Of a DNA stretch of 64,000 nucleotides, positions 27,203 to 36,977 are shown piece after piece; position 1 is the stretch's first letter; every line of letters starts with the position of its first letter. Source of the stretch: an uncultured Saprospiraceae bacterium (GTDB lineage Bacteria > Bacteroidota > Bacteroidia > Chitinophagales > Saprospiraceae); assembly GCA_937928045.1 (NCBI GenBank), contig CALFWO010000057.1, positions 62,001-126,000 on the forward strand, given 5' to 3'. The position numbers and the translations under genes are program-made. The notes under the pieces were generated by a model. That model did no database searches, was not told the DNA's origin, and was given only the letters and a program-made list of their open reading frames with translations.

Positions 27203-29617
27203 TTAATGTTGAACATGATTACAAGTCGGAGTTCCGATTGGAGAACCATCAGGCATATTAACCGTAGGTTCTGATTCCCATTTCATAGGAGATTCAAAAA
27301 ACTTGTTCATTTTATAAGCTATAAAACTATCTTGAGCATTTTCTTTATTCAAAGCATTGAGAATTTGCTGAGCGGCTGCCATACATTCCGCTTTTGAGCT
27401 ACTATGCAAGTTGTCATTCTTAATCGCCAAAAGCAAATGATCCACTAGCCGTTGTCGAACCAATTGATTCATAGGATTTGACCTTCCAGAAGAACTTTGC
27501 TGCCAGAAAGCATTGATCAATTTCCCAATAGTCAATGTACTAGAACCATTAGCATGTTGCAAATAAATTCGATTCAATCGTTCTGAATTTAAGACCAAAG
27601 CAAAAGTTTGATCTACCAAGCCTTGAGCAGCAGCTAAAGGATCCAATACAGGCCCAGTTTTACTTGGGAAAGATTCTCTAGAACGACTATAACCAAGTGG
27701 CTTGGGAGGTATCATATCTAAAACACGCTGTGGAATACTTAAAGATTCTGATTCCAAGGTTTTAACCAAACTATTCAAAGCATTTTCTTGAATTGACGAT
27801 TCTACTGGAGACGGATTATCATATGATTGATCATTAATACTGTACTCGTAATTCACACCCCCAATTAACTTGGCAACTGCTTCTATTTGAAATCGATGGG
27901 CATAATAAACAGGAACCAATACTTCCTCCAAGCTTGCCAATGGCAATCCGGGGGCTAAGTTTTCTAGACCAAAGTTTTCTAAACTTTTTGCCCTAACCGA
28001 AAGTATTCTGTTCAATTCTGTAATAACATTTTTTCCATTGTCCCACAAATGGGCACTAGGATGTGCACCACTAAACGGTCGAGCATCTCTATCCGAAATG
28101 AATTGCAAACCCATTGCTCGGTTTTCCTCCAATATTTTTTTCAACCCTTCAGACTCATTTTCAAATTCTGAATATCCATACATAATGGAACGCTTATCCC
28201 ACACTCCAATTACTCCATCGTTATAAGCTTCAGAAATATCTAGTTGGCCGTTATCATTAAGTTGTAAAAACGGATAAGGGTAATCCATTACTGATGTTCT
28301 ACCATCAGAACTCGCCGCAAAATTATGTGCCAAGCCCAAAGTATGACCGACTTCATGAGCCGATAATTGTCGAAGTCTCATCAGTGACATTTCTAGCAAC
28401 CTTTCATCCACATCTTTTCCTTCTTGATAAGCATTGACCAATCCTTGCGCGATTAAAAAATCTTGACGTACCCGAAGACTTCCTAGACTCACATGGCCTT
28501 TAATAATTTCCCCAGTTCTTGGATCCTGAATTGTGCTTCCGTAAGACCAACCTCTAGTGGAGCGATGTACCCATTGTATAGTATTGTATCGGCAATCCAA
28601 CATGTGCGCATCCGGAGGGAGCATTTTGATTTGGAATGCATCAATGTATCCTGCTGCTTCAAAGGCTTGATTCCACCAAGCGGCTCCTTCCAGCAATGCT
28701 GTTTTCACAGGCTCTGGTGTCCCACGATCCAAATAGTAGACAATTGGTTCTACTGCCTTTGATTTAGTAGCACCGGCGTTTAATTTTTTTAAACGATGTC
28801 TAGGTGTAAATTTTTGTGCAATCGGTGATCCAATTGGACTTGAATAATCAAAATAGCTCATCTCGAAAAACCCAGATCGAGGATCAAATTTTCTTGGTTG
28901 ATAATCATCATCTGGAAGTTCCACAAAGGAGTGGTGCATTTTCAAACTAAATTCTTTTTCGCTGGCAACAACTGATTTTAAATATGCACCTTTTGCTTCA
29001 CCGGTAAAAGTAACTATTGCTTCGAGTTCAGTATTCTTTGGAAAGTTTAGGATATCCTCAGGCAGTATTGCCGATCTCGTTTTATCTAACTTAAAACTTC
29101 CTTGATTGTCAGATTTTAATCTCGAAGTCACACCGTGAGCATCTCTGGTAATAAAGTCTGTAATATCGATTAAAATCCCAGAACCCTTTTTACCTAAAAT
29201 TGGAAAACCCGCTAGTACTGAAGAGGCAAAGGCTTGTTCAATGGAAGCGATTTCTTCTTGATTGGGACTACTTCCTCTAAACTTCATGTTGGGTTGCATC
29301 AACAAAAGTTTATTCCCTGCTTTTACAAATTTCACAATTCTACTATCACCTATCTGCCCTCGATCCAATCCTATATCGTTAGAGCCTAATCCATGAGCCA
29401 GGTAATTGATGTATAAAAATTCTTGATTAAGATCTTCAACAGACAACATCAAACGACCTTTGTCGTCATTCCAGTAAGTTTTAATAAATCCTTCTTTTGC
29501 TATAGCGCCTGACGTAGCTTTTGTAAAAGGATCAACCTTTGGCGTAATTGAGGATTTTGTCGTTGTGCAAGCAGCAACTAATAAAATTAGCGAAACGAAT
29601 GGTATCAGTTTTTTCAT
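27203..29617 (-). CDS. Zinc-dependent metalloprotease lipoprotein (DUF5117/DUF4953 type)
   Basis: A lipoprotein signal (MKKLIPFVSLILLVAAC) precedes a DUF5117-like region, a metzincin-like catalytic core and a C-terminal DUF4953-like part. The zinc site is HEVGHTLGLAH with H421, H425 and H431; a Met-turn candidate is SVMDYPYPF about 15 residues later. Family members are large secreted or surface-anchored Bacteroidota proteases with poorly known substrates. The frame is open to 29683, but the ATG at 29617 places the signal peptide at the N terminus and avoids overlap with the upstream gene. The protein is 804 aa. Confidence 0.92.
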   Translation of the reverse strand: MKKLIPFVSLILLVAACTTTKSSITPKVDPFTKATSGAIAKEGFIKTYWNDDKGRLMLSVEDLNQEFLYINYLAHGLGSNDIGLDRGQIGDSRIVKFVKAGNKLLLMQPNMKFRGSSPNQEEIASIEQAFASSVLAGFPILGKKGSGILIDITDFITRDAHGVTSRLKSDNQGSFKLDKTRSAILPEDILNFPKNTELEAIVTFTGEAKGAYLKSVVASEKEFSLKMHHSFVELPDDDYQPRKFDPRSGFFEMSYFDYSSPIGSPIAQKFTPRHRLKKLNAGATKSKAVEPIVYYLDRGTPEPVKTALLEGAAWWNQAFEAAGYIDAFQIKMLPPDAHMLDCRYNTIQWVHRSTRGWSYGSTIQDPRTGEIIKGHVSLGSLRVRQDFLIAQGLVNAYQEGKDVDERLLEMSLMRLRQLSAHEVGHTLGLAHNFAASSDGRTSVMDYPYPFLQLNDNGQLDISEAYNDGVIGVWDKRSIMYGYSEFENESEGLKKILEENRAMGLQFISDRDARPFSGAHPSAHLWDNGKNVITELNRILSVRAKSLENFGLENLAPGLPLASLEEVLVPVYYAHRFQIEAVAKLIGGVNYEYSINDQSYDNPSPVESSIQENALNSLVKTLESESLSIPQRVLDMIPPKPLGYSRSRESFPSKTGPVLDPLAAAQGLVDQTFALVLNSERLNRIYLQHANGSSTLTIGKLINAFWQQSSSGRSNPMNQLVRQRLVDHLLLAIKNDNLHSSSKAECMAAAQQILNALNKENAQDSFIAYKMNKFFESPMKWESEPTVNMPDGSPIGTPTCNHVQH

Positions 29618-29664
29618 ACTAATTATTTGATGCATTAAATTTAGATAAATGTAGTTTTGTTTTA

Positions 29665-30243
29665 TTATTTCAGGTCTTCCCATTTTGGGTTCAAAACCAT
29701 ATCCATAGCATCGGAAAAAGATTGAATAAATACTTCTTTTGGTAATCTAATTTTCCTGACCGCAGCTTCAACCATTTCCGTGTTTAAGATGACTTTTTCA
29801 AAAGCACTTTCTACCGCTTCAGGTTCTTCACTGGTCCAATATTCCGTAGCATCTTTTACCTCAAAATTCTCTAAGTATTTTTTCGCTACATATTTTATCA
29901 ACTTTACTACAGCGACATGAATGTCTGGACCAGCGAATTGTGTTTTAGTAGATGCTTGATACTCTTCCTCCAAGACTTCTTCTACTTGATCTAAAAGAAT
30001 TGTTGTTGGAGTCATCAGGGTACCATCTTGTAAAAAAGTAAAATAGACAGATTCTGACTTGGGAGGAGTAAGTGAAATACCAAATAAATCAATATACAAT
30101 TTGTACTTCTTTCGGGAACTGTACTCTTGGGCCATTTTTACTTTCCAGCCCAAAATTTTACCGATCTCATCAACTTCATCAATTAGGCTATTTACCAATT
30201 TAATGTCTTTAATTTTTCCTCGGTATTCGATCTTGATCGCCAT
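29665..30243 (-). CDS. Hypothetical protein, 192 aa
   Basis: I do not recognise this protein. It has no signal peptide or membrane segment. The N-terminal half looks like an alpha/beta fold (IKIEYRGKIKDIKLVNSLIDEVDEI, then YKLYIDLFGISLTPPKSESVYFTFLQDG). The C-terminal half is helical and acidic (YWTSEEPEAVESAFEKVILNTEMVEAAV). It begins an apparent operon with the metalloprotease, 47 bases upstream of that gene's ATG. The codon use and composition look like those of its neighbours, so it is probably a genuine gene. Confidence 0.7.
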   Translation of the reverse strand: MAIKIEYRGKIKDIKLVNSLIDEVDEIGKILGWKVKMAQEYSSRKKYKLYIDLFGISLTPPKSESVYFTFLQDGTLMTPTTILLDQVEEVLEEEYQASTKTQFAGPDIHVAVVKLIKYVAKKYLENFEVKDATEYWTSEEPEAVESAFEKVILNTEMVEAAVRKIRLPKEVFIQSFSDAMDMVLNPKWEDLK

Positions 30244-30350
30244 AAAACTATTTATTGTCTTAAAATTACAGCTTTAGTTTCAAAGACATGAATCCAAGTC
30301 AATAACTTTTGATTTCTTAGGTCTTAGGATTATACCTTATCTTGCTCACA

Positions 30351-31466
30351 GTGAAAATTGCAATCAATACAAGGTTTTTATTGCCCAACGGGTTAGAAGG
30401 TATTGGCCGATATACTCAGGAGATTTCCAAAAGATTAGTAGCACTTTGTCCTGATGATGAGTTCATCTTCTTATTCGATCGCAAATTTGAGCATCGTTAT
30501 ATTTTTGGCGAAAATGTATCTGGAGTCGTGATTCATCCTCAGGCCAGACATCCCATACTATGGTATTGGTGGTTCGAAAAATCATTGCCTTCTTTTTTTA
30601 AAAAAAACAAGGTCGATTTATTTATTTCCATGGATGGATATTGTTCTTTGAAAAGCCCTGTCCCAACGATTATGGTCATCCACGACTTGGCGTATGTCCA
30701 TTATCCAGATCAAATCAAAACGGCTGCAAGAAAATACTATCAAAAGTGGGTTCCCAGATTTTGTAAGCGAGCGGACAAATTGGTGACAATATCTAGAGCC
30801 AGTCAAGCTGATTTGGTGGAACAATACCAGATGGAAAAAAAAGAGATTGGAATTATTCCGAATGGTTATAATCCCAAATTTTCTCCACTTACCCCTGAAC
30901 AAAAGTTAGCTACCAGAATACAATTTGCAGATGGTGAAAAATACTTTTGCACATTAGGGGCAATTCATCCTAGAAAAAATATTGAAGGAACAATTCATGC
31001 CTTTGATAAATATAAGTCCATATCTAAAAGTAAGGACAAACTTTTGATCATTGGCAGAATGGCCTGGAAGAACGAAAAGCTCAAAAACACTCTTGACAAT
31101 TCTCCTAACAAGAGCGACATCAAATTATTAGGTTATTTACCTGACGAAGAGGTTCGCTTTATTTTAGGTTCTTCAAAGGCACTTTTGTTTTTATCATTTT
31201 TCGAAGGGTTTGGTGTTCCACTTTTAGAAGCCATGCAATTGAAAATTCCAACTATTTACAGCAACTTATCAGTGATGCCAGAGATAGCTGGAGACACAGG
31301 AATTCCAGTCAATCCAAAAGATTTAAATGAAGTTTCAAATGCTATGATGGCACTGAAGGATTTCGAAACTGAGACAGTTCAAAAATTAAGAGAAGAAAAA
31401 CTGAAAGCTTACAATTGGGATCGCGCCGCTCAATTAATGAAGCGTTATGTCGATGCCGTTCGTTGA
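30351..31466 (+). CDS. Glycosyltransferase family 4 protein
   Basis: A GT-B fold glycosyltransferase of about 371 aa. The N-terminal domain begins KIAINTRFLLPNGLEGIGRYTQEIS (glycine loop), and the C-terminal domain has TLGAIHPRKNIEG and the nucleotide-sugar E-x7-E motif in FEGFGVPLLEAMQ. VHDLAYVHYPDQ and TISRASQADLV are typical of mannosyl- or rhamnosyl-transferases of family 4. A GTG at 30351 is preferred to a TTG at 30342 as it starts at the first beta strand. It overlaps the 3' end of lgt by 22 bases on the opposite strand. Confidence 0.92.
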   Translation: MKIAINTRFLLPNGLEGIGRYTQEISKRLVALCPDDEFIFLFDRKFEHRYIFGENVSGVVIHPQARHPILWYWWFEKSLPSFFKKNKVDLFISMDGYCSLKSPVPTIMVIHDLAYVHYPDQIKTAARKYYQKWVPRFCKRADKLVTISRASQADLVEQYQMEKKEIGIIPNGYNPKFSPLTPEQKLATRIQFADGEKYFCTLGAIHPRKNIEGTIHAFDKYKSISKSKDKLLIIGRMAWKNEKLKNTLDNSPNKSDIKLLGYLPDEEVRFILGSSKALLFLSFFEGFGVPLLEAMQLKIPTIYSNLSVMPEIAGDTGIPVNPKDLNEVSNAMMALKDFETETVQKLREEKLKAYNWDRAAQLMKRYVDAVR

Positions 31467-32623
31467 TTTTTACCTTTTACCCAAAGAACAATCGTTCCTA
31501 TAATTCCTGTAATAATTAAACCAGCAGCAATGAATTGTGCTTGAGAATATTGCCCACCAAGGAATTCATAAGTATCATTTATTCTGATGTATTCCACAAA
31601 CCATCTTTCTATTCCATTGAAAATTAAAAAGATGAAAAACAACATTCCTGGAATGGTAATTTTCTTTCTAATGCTCCAAAGAAATGCTGCTATCAATAAG
31701 GATGCGGTAATCTCCCAAATAGGAGTTGGAAATACTGGAGTGGGTAATTCGTAACAATATCGATAAGCACAGTCGGCCATTCTTTGCCCAGCATCTGCAA
31801 CATTGTTTGGATAAGTTTGGCCCCAAAACCAGTCTGGCATCCAGCCTGGCTTTGTCCACGGCAATTGATCAATCGGAATTCCCCAATCACCATCTCCACT
31901 CAATTGACATCCCATTCTTCCAACTGCATAGGAAACCATGTAAGCCGGAGCAAAGGAATCCATGATGTGGATCGGATTGATTTTTTTCCATAACAAGTAA
32001 GAGAATACACAAACAAAACCAACCAGCAAGCCGCCATAAATAGCCAATCCTGCTCCAGAGAAAAATTGAGTCATAATTTGCTCCCAAGTTAGCTCTCCGA
32101 ATCCCTCGGCTAATGCAAAGATCTTAGCTCCTATAACTCCGGAAATGGCCGCCAACATAGTTATGTCCGCCATTCTTTCATGAGGATATACTTTCACCTT
32201 TCGAACTTCCGGACTTGGCAAGACTGTTTTCTGCTTCTCGGCATATTTTAAATACCCAAAAATCCCTGCACCTAATATTCCTAAAATCCAATTCCCTTTC
32301 GTCGAAAAAACAATCGCTGCAGGATCAAACTTGAAGGCTTCAAAATTCACAGCAATGTATGCGATCTTGAAGAAGAGTAGAAAACCAACGATTGCATTTA
32401 CTATCATCTCTCCAATAGAAGCAGGTTTTCCTACGACATGTTCTTCTATGGAAGGCTCCAATAAACCAAGCGCCTCTTTTCTTTTCATCTCTTTGACCAT
32501 TATCGCAGCTGCGGAAAGAATGGCAAGCACCAATAACAATCCAAAAGTTTTTACAATTGAAAATGCATTATCTGGCTGAGTTCCAATGGTCTTAAAGAAA
32601 AAGTAGGATAAATCAGGATACAT
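31445..32623 (-). CDS. lgt: Prolipoprotein diacylglyceryl transferase
   Basis: Lgt moves a diacylglyceryl group from phosphatidylglycerol to the lipobox cysteine of prolipoproteins, the first step of lipoprotein maturation at the inner membrane. The signature GRMGCQLSGDGDWG with the essential Arg is present, as are IYGGLLVGF and a helix-rich layout of about seven membrane segments. At 392 aa it is longer than the roughly 270-290 aa of most Lgt; the extra length is an N-terminal helical extension and a cytoplasmic loop (residues about 30-145), usual in Bacteroidota. Several lipoprotein substrates lie nearby (metalloprotease, Omp28). Confidence 0.93.
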   Translation of the reverse strand: MYPDLSYFFFKTIGTQPDNAFSIVKTFGLLLVLAILSAAAIMVKEMKRKEALGLLEPSIEEHVVGKPASIGEMIVNAIVGFLLFFKIAYIAVNFEAFKFDPAAIVFSTKGNWILGILGAGIFGYLKYAEKQKTVLPSPEVRKVKVYPHERMADITMLAAISGVIGAKIFALAEGFGELTWEQIMTQFFSGAGLAIYGGLLVGFVCVFSYLLWKKINPIHIMDSFAPAYMVSYAVGRMGCQLSGDGDWGIPIDQLPWTKPGWMPDWFWGQTYPNNVADAGQRMADCAYRYCYELPTPVFPTPIWEITASLLIAAFLWSIRKKITIPGMLFFIFLIFNGIERWFVEYIRINDTYEFLGGQYSQAQFIAAGLIITGIIGTIVLWVKGKNQRTAST

Positions 32624-32692
32624 GTAGCTAAATTATGAGGCTAAAAATAACAATTATTAACGGTGGGTGGCTTTCCAAAAGTGGCAGTTCGT

Positions 32693-33337
32693 CTATTGTA
32701 AAAATGAATTCATCTTTTTTTCATCACCAACTGTAGTACTCGGACCATGTCCAGAATAAACACGCACCTCATCTCCCAACGGCAAAATTTGTGTTTTAAT
32801 GCTTTGAATCAAGGTATTAAAGTCTCCTCCAGGTAAATCTGTTCGTCCAATTGAACCTTGAAACAGTACATCACCAGCTATTACGTATCGATCTTTTTCG
32901 TTGTAAAAAGAAATACTTGCTGGACTATGTCCAGGAGTGAATAACACTTTCAACACCGTTGACTTTCCAAATGAAATCAGATCATTTTCCTTTAAAAAAC
33001 CCGTTGGGCTAGGTGAAGGAACAACATTTGGAATACCATACATCTCAGATACTCTTGGTACCGCTTCCAAAACAGGCAATTCTCCTTCGTGTATTTCTAA
33101 GCCTAAACCATATTTATCCATGACAAATTTGTTCCCAAAAACATGATCAAGGTGACAATGCGTATTTATTAAACGAACAGGAGTTAGCTCCGCATGCTCA
33201 ATAAAATCAGTCAATTGTTCCCTTTCGGACTGGGTATAACATCCTGGATCAACAATAATACACTCCCCTTTTTCCTCATAGATGACATAAGTGTTTTCTT
33301 GAAAAGGGTTAAAACTAAATTCAGCAACAACTGACAT
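32693..33337 (-). CDS. MBL-fold metallo-hydrolase (glyoxalase II-like)
   Basis: The metallo-beta-lactamase motif THCHLDHVFGN (about residues 59-69) supplies H-x-H-x-D-H. Further metal ligands lie in TPGHSPAS and in YSGHGPSTTVGDEK near the C terminus. The N terminus (FNPFQENTYVIYEEKGECIIVDPG) is the YcbL/glyoxalase II-like subgroup. The likely reaction is hydrolysis of a glutathione-type or other thioester, but Bacteroidota often lack glutathione, so the substrate is open. The gene lies 69 bases upstream of lgt on the same strand. Confidence 0.92.
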   Translation of the reverse strand: MSVVAEFSFNPFQENTYVIYEEKGECIIVDPGCYTQSEREQLTDFIEHAELTPVRLINTHCHLDHVFGNKFVMDKYGLGLEIHEGELPVLEAVPRVSEMYGIPNVVPSPSPTGFLKENDLISFGKSTVLKVLFTPGHSPASISFYNEKDRYVIAGDVLFQGSIGRTDLPGGDFNTLIQSIKTQILPLGDEVRVYSGHGPSTTVGDEKKMNSFLQ

Positions 33338-33472
33338 AAGAAATACGTTGAAAAATAGATAGGCTAGTTAAAAATCGTCCAAATTTAGCAATAGGTTTCT
33401 TTGTGTTTGATTTTATGGACAAAAATGTAGAATTTCATCGAACTAGCAGGGCCCAAAACCATTATTTACTGT

Positions 33473-36400
33473 ATGATTAGAATCTATACCACACTCGCTC
33501 TTTTGTTTTTCTGTGGCTCTGTATTTCTTTATGGGCAAGGAACTGAGGTGGAATTCGGTAAAAATAGGGTCCAATTCCACAAAGATTTTGAAGATTGGAG
33601 CTTTTATGAATCCCAAAATTTCATCACCTATTGGTATGGAGAAGGGAGAAGGGTTGGTCAATTGTCTGTACAATTGGCTGAACTTGACTTTTTAGAGATT
33701 CAAAGTCTGTTAGAACATCGGATTAATGAAAAAACAGAAATAATCGTTTATACCGATGTCAGTGATATAAAGCAAAGCAATATTGGATCTGAAGAAACCT
33801 TCATTAATTCAGGAGGTCAAACAAAGATTGTAGGGAATAAGATATTCGTTTTTTTCGACGGAAATCACCAAAATCTGAGACGTCAAATTAGGGAAGGGAT
33901 CGCAACTGTATATCTGAATGCGATGTTATTTGGATCAAATATTCAAGAAATCGTTCAGAATGCTGTTTTACTAAATTTACCGCTTTGGTTCAAAGATGGA
34001 TTGATATCATATGCTGGAGAAGAATGGAATTCCGAAATTGATGTTCAACTTCGCACCCTCCTTCAAGATGAGTACTACCAAGATTTTGAAAAATTAACAG
34101 AAGATTACCCAATTGTGGCTGGGCATGCCATGTGGTATTTTATTAGTCAGAATTATGGTCGGTCTACCGTTTCGAATTTATTGTACCTCACTCGAATCAA
34201 TCGTTCGATTGATGCCGGTTTGTTATATGTGCTTGGTACTTCTTATGACAAAATGGTTGATAATTGGAAAATCTTTTTTACCAACAGATACAAACAAGAT
34301 ATTCAAGAGCTTTCTCAGGAAAATAGAACGGCGCTGGAAATAAAAAATCGTCGAAACGCTAAGATTTCGAATTTCAAAATAAGTCCGGATGGTTTGAAAT
34401 TGGCTTATGTGCAAAATGAAATTGGCAAGACAAAAATATTCATTCAAGATATTGAAACTGGAGAACGCAAACGAATATTAAAAAATGGTTTTAGAAATCC
34501 ATTTCAAGAAACAGATTATGGATATCCGCTCTTAGCATGGAATCCTAATAATCAACAGCTGGGAATTATCTACGAAAAAAGAGACATCCCATATTACTTG
34601 TCTTATGATCTGGCCTCAGAGGAATCCGTTGTAGAGCCATTAGATCCTCAAATTCAAAGAGTCTATTCCATGGACTTTATCAATCCAGGTAAAATTTTAT
34701 TCTCTGCTTCAACACGTGGTATCGGAGATTTATTTATTTACCGGCCATCTGTTAGGCAAACAGAAAGAATTACAAATGATTTTTGGGATGACCTTGATGC
34801 AGTTGTGGTTAATTTAAGAGGGAAAAAAGGAATTGTATTTGCTTCGAATCGGACGGATACTTTGCTGACGACTCAACGACCAGACAGCATTTTACCAATT
34901 AACAATTTTGATTTATTCTATTACGATTTAGAAAACAAACCTGGGGCACTGGTTCGATTGACAAATACTCCGTTGGCCAACGAAAGATCACCATATGCAA
35001 TTGATAGTTTGTATTTTGGATACCGCTCCGATGTCAGTGGCGTGTATAATCGCTATGTCGGCTTTATGGATGAAGTATTTCATTACAATGAACGTGTAAT
35101 CGTTTTTAAAGATTCTTCAGAATTGGTAATGCACGAAGATTCTTCTTATGCTGAAATTGATTCTACTTCCATCTTAGATATATTCCTAAGAGAAAAAGAT
35201 TTAACCATCGGCTTTGTTCATCCGACGACAAACTTTTCTAACAATATTTCTCAAGTCCATACGACCCAAAAGAAACACTTTGGTTATGATCTTTTCTATG
35301 AAAATGATGCACCAGTTTTATATCAATTTAATGTTGATCCATTGGTAATTACAAAGCCATGGACAACATCTTTCAAAAAGAAACAAGCAAGAAAATTTGG
35401 AATAGCGCTACCTTCAGATTTTGGTACAACAAGTGCCAACATGGAAACAGAAAAAACTACAGAAGAAATAGCTGACAATCTAGATGAAAATGAGATTGTA
35501 GAAGAAGGGTTGCTTTTTCAATCAGAATTTGAAGATCCAATTAAAAGCGGCTTTTTGTTGGATGATTCTGAAAAGAAAATGGAAGTAGAAACAGATGACT
35601 CGGAAATATTAAAAAGAAACGCCTCCGTAGCCACTGAAGAAATCAGCACACGAAGCACTCCTAGTGAACAATACGTCGGAGTTCGTTTTAACCCTTCTAG
35701 AATAGTCCCATATCGATTAAAATTTCGTACAGATTTATTGACAACAAAGATGGACAACAGTCTTCTCTTTGGAGGCTTGGATAACTTTGCAGCAACACCG
35801 CAAGCGGGAAATCAGAATGGACAACAAGCTGGTTTCAATTATCCGCCTTTAGGTATACTATTGAAAGCTAGTATAAAAGATTTATTTGAAGATTATATTT
35901 TAGAAGGAGGAATTAGAATACCAACAACTTTTAATGGTGCTGAATATTTTGTGACTTTCGATAATAGAAAAAACAGATTGGATAAGAGGATTGCCCTTTA
36001 TCGAAGAAATATTCGTGTCGATGATCCGCCGACCAACAATTTCATTCAAAGAAGTCGTTCTGAGGAATCTACTCATTTAGGCCAGTACCAAGTGCGATAC
36101 CCTATTGATATTTTCACAAGCCTGAGAGGTATCGGAACGATAAGATTTGATAAACGAACAAAGCTAGCAACGGACAGTATTGCTTTTGAAGTTCCAACAA
36201 CAAGGTCCCAGCGATTCGGATTTCGAGTAGAATACGTTTTCGACAACACCCTGGATGTGATGATTAATATTAAGAATGGAACGCGATATAAAATCTTTGC
36301 GGAAGCGGTTAAAAAATTCTCCGTTGACCTGACAGATAATTTCAGCTTTAGTTTTAACGAAGGCTGGATGGGAGTTGTAGGTTTCGATGCTAGACATTAT

Positions 36401-36973
36401 CAACGATTAGATAAAAGATCAATATTAGCGTTTCGCGCTGCGGCAACAACAACATTTGGTGCAGAAAAAATTCTATATTATCTAGGTGGCGTAGACAACT
36501 GGCTATTTAATAAATTTGACAATTCGATCCCAACACCAACCGAGGGAGATTTTGCATTTGAAACCATTGCCACCAACTTAAGAGGATTTAGAAATAATAT
36601 TAGAAATGGTAATTCCTATGCTTTGGCAAACGTTGAACTTAGAGTTCCTGTTTTGAACTATCTTTTCAAGAGAATACAATCTCCATTTTTAAAGAATTTT
36701 CAAGTCGTTGGATTCTTCGACGTTGGTACAGCCTGGGAAGGACCTACTCCTTTTGATATTAGCAATCCAATCAACTCGACAGTTGTATCTCCTGAGAATA
36801 CAGGCATAGAAGTTAATATTAACTATTTCAGAGATCCAATAGTCGCTGGATATGGATGGGGACTAAGAACTACACTTTTTGGATACTTTATCCGCTTTGA
36901 TTGGGCAAGAGGAATAGAAACCAGACAAGTCAGAGATCGAATGTTATACTTTTCTTTAGGAAAAGATTTCTAA
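33473..36973 (+). CDS. TolB-like propeller and outer membrane barrel protein, 1166 aa
   Basis: A signal peptide (ending YGQG, about residue 23) leads into an N-terminal alpha/beta domain resembling peptidase-MA gluzincins (IREGIATVYLNAML, LPLWFKDGLISYAGE). The zinc-binding HExxH is absent. A WD40/TolB-like propeller follows (about residues 290-520; ISPDGLKLAYVQNE, ETGERKRIL), then a linker and a C-terminal Omp85-like beta-barrel (about 740-1166; RVPVLNYLFKR, VVGFFDVGTAWEG, final strand MLYFSLGKDF). Proteins of this build are common in Bacteroidota and often labelled TolB. The function is unknown; scaffold or assembly factor is a guess. The gene ends four bases from prfA. Confidence 0.85.
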   Translation: MIRIYTTLALLFFCGSVFLYGQGTEVEFGKNRVQFHKDFEDWSFYESQNFITYWYGEGRRVGQLSVQLAELDFLEIQSLLEHRINEKTEIIVYTDVSDIKQSNIGSEETFINSGGQTKIVGNKIFVFFDGNHQNLRRQIREGIATVYLNAMLFGSNIQEIVQNAVLLNLPLWFKDGLISYAGEEWNSEIDVQLRTLLQDEYYQDFEKLTEDYPIVAGHAMWYFISQNYGRSTVSNLLYLTRINRSIDAGLLYVLGTSYDKMVDNWKIFFTNRYKQDIQELSQENRTALEIKNRRNAKISNFKISPDGLKLAYVQNEIGKTKIFIQDIETGERKRILKNGFRNPFQETDYGYPLLAWNPNNQQLGIIYEKRDIPYYLSYDLASEESVVEPLDPQIQRVYSMDFINPGKILFSASTRGIGDLFIYRPSVRQTERITNDFWDDLDAVVVNLRGKKGIVFASNRTDTLLTTQRPDSILPINNFDLFYYDLENKPGALVRLTNTPLANERSPYAIDSLYFGYRSDVSGVYNRYVGFMDEVFHYNERVIVFKDSSELVMHEDSSYAEIDSTSILDIFLREKDLTIGFVHPTTNFSNNISQVHTTQKKHFGYDLFYENDAPVLYQFNVDPLVITKPWTTSFKKKQARKFGIALPSDFGTTSANMETEKTTEEIADNLDENEIVEEGLLFQSEFEDPIKSGFLLDDSEKKMEVETDDSEILKRNASVATEEISTRSTPSEQYVGVRFNPSRIVPYRLKFRTDLLTTKMDNSLLFGGLDNFAATPQAGNQNGQQAGFNYPPLGILLKASIKDLFEDYILEGGIRIPTTFNGAEYFVTFDNRKNRLDKRIALYRRNIRVDDPPTNNFIQRSRSEESTHLGQYQVRYPIDIFTSLRGIGTIRFDKRTKLATDSIAFEVPTTRSQRFGFRVEYVFDNTLDVMINIKNGTRYKIFAEAVKKFSVDLTDNFSFSFNEGWMGVVGFDARHYQRLDKRSILAFRAAATTTFGAEKILYYLGGVDNWLFNKFDNSIPTPTEGDFAFETIATNLRGFRNNIRNGNSYALANVELRVPVLNYLFKRIQSPFLKNFQVVGFFDVGTAWEGPTPFDISNPINSTVVSPENTGIEVNINYFRDPIVAGYGWGLRTTLFGYFIRFDWARGIETRQVRDRMLYFSLGKDF

Positions 36974-36977
36974 TAAG

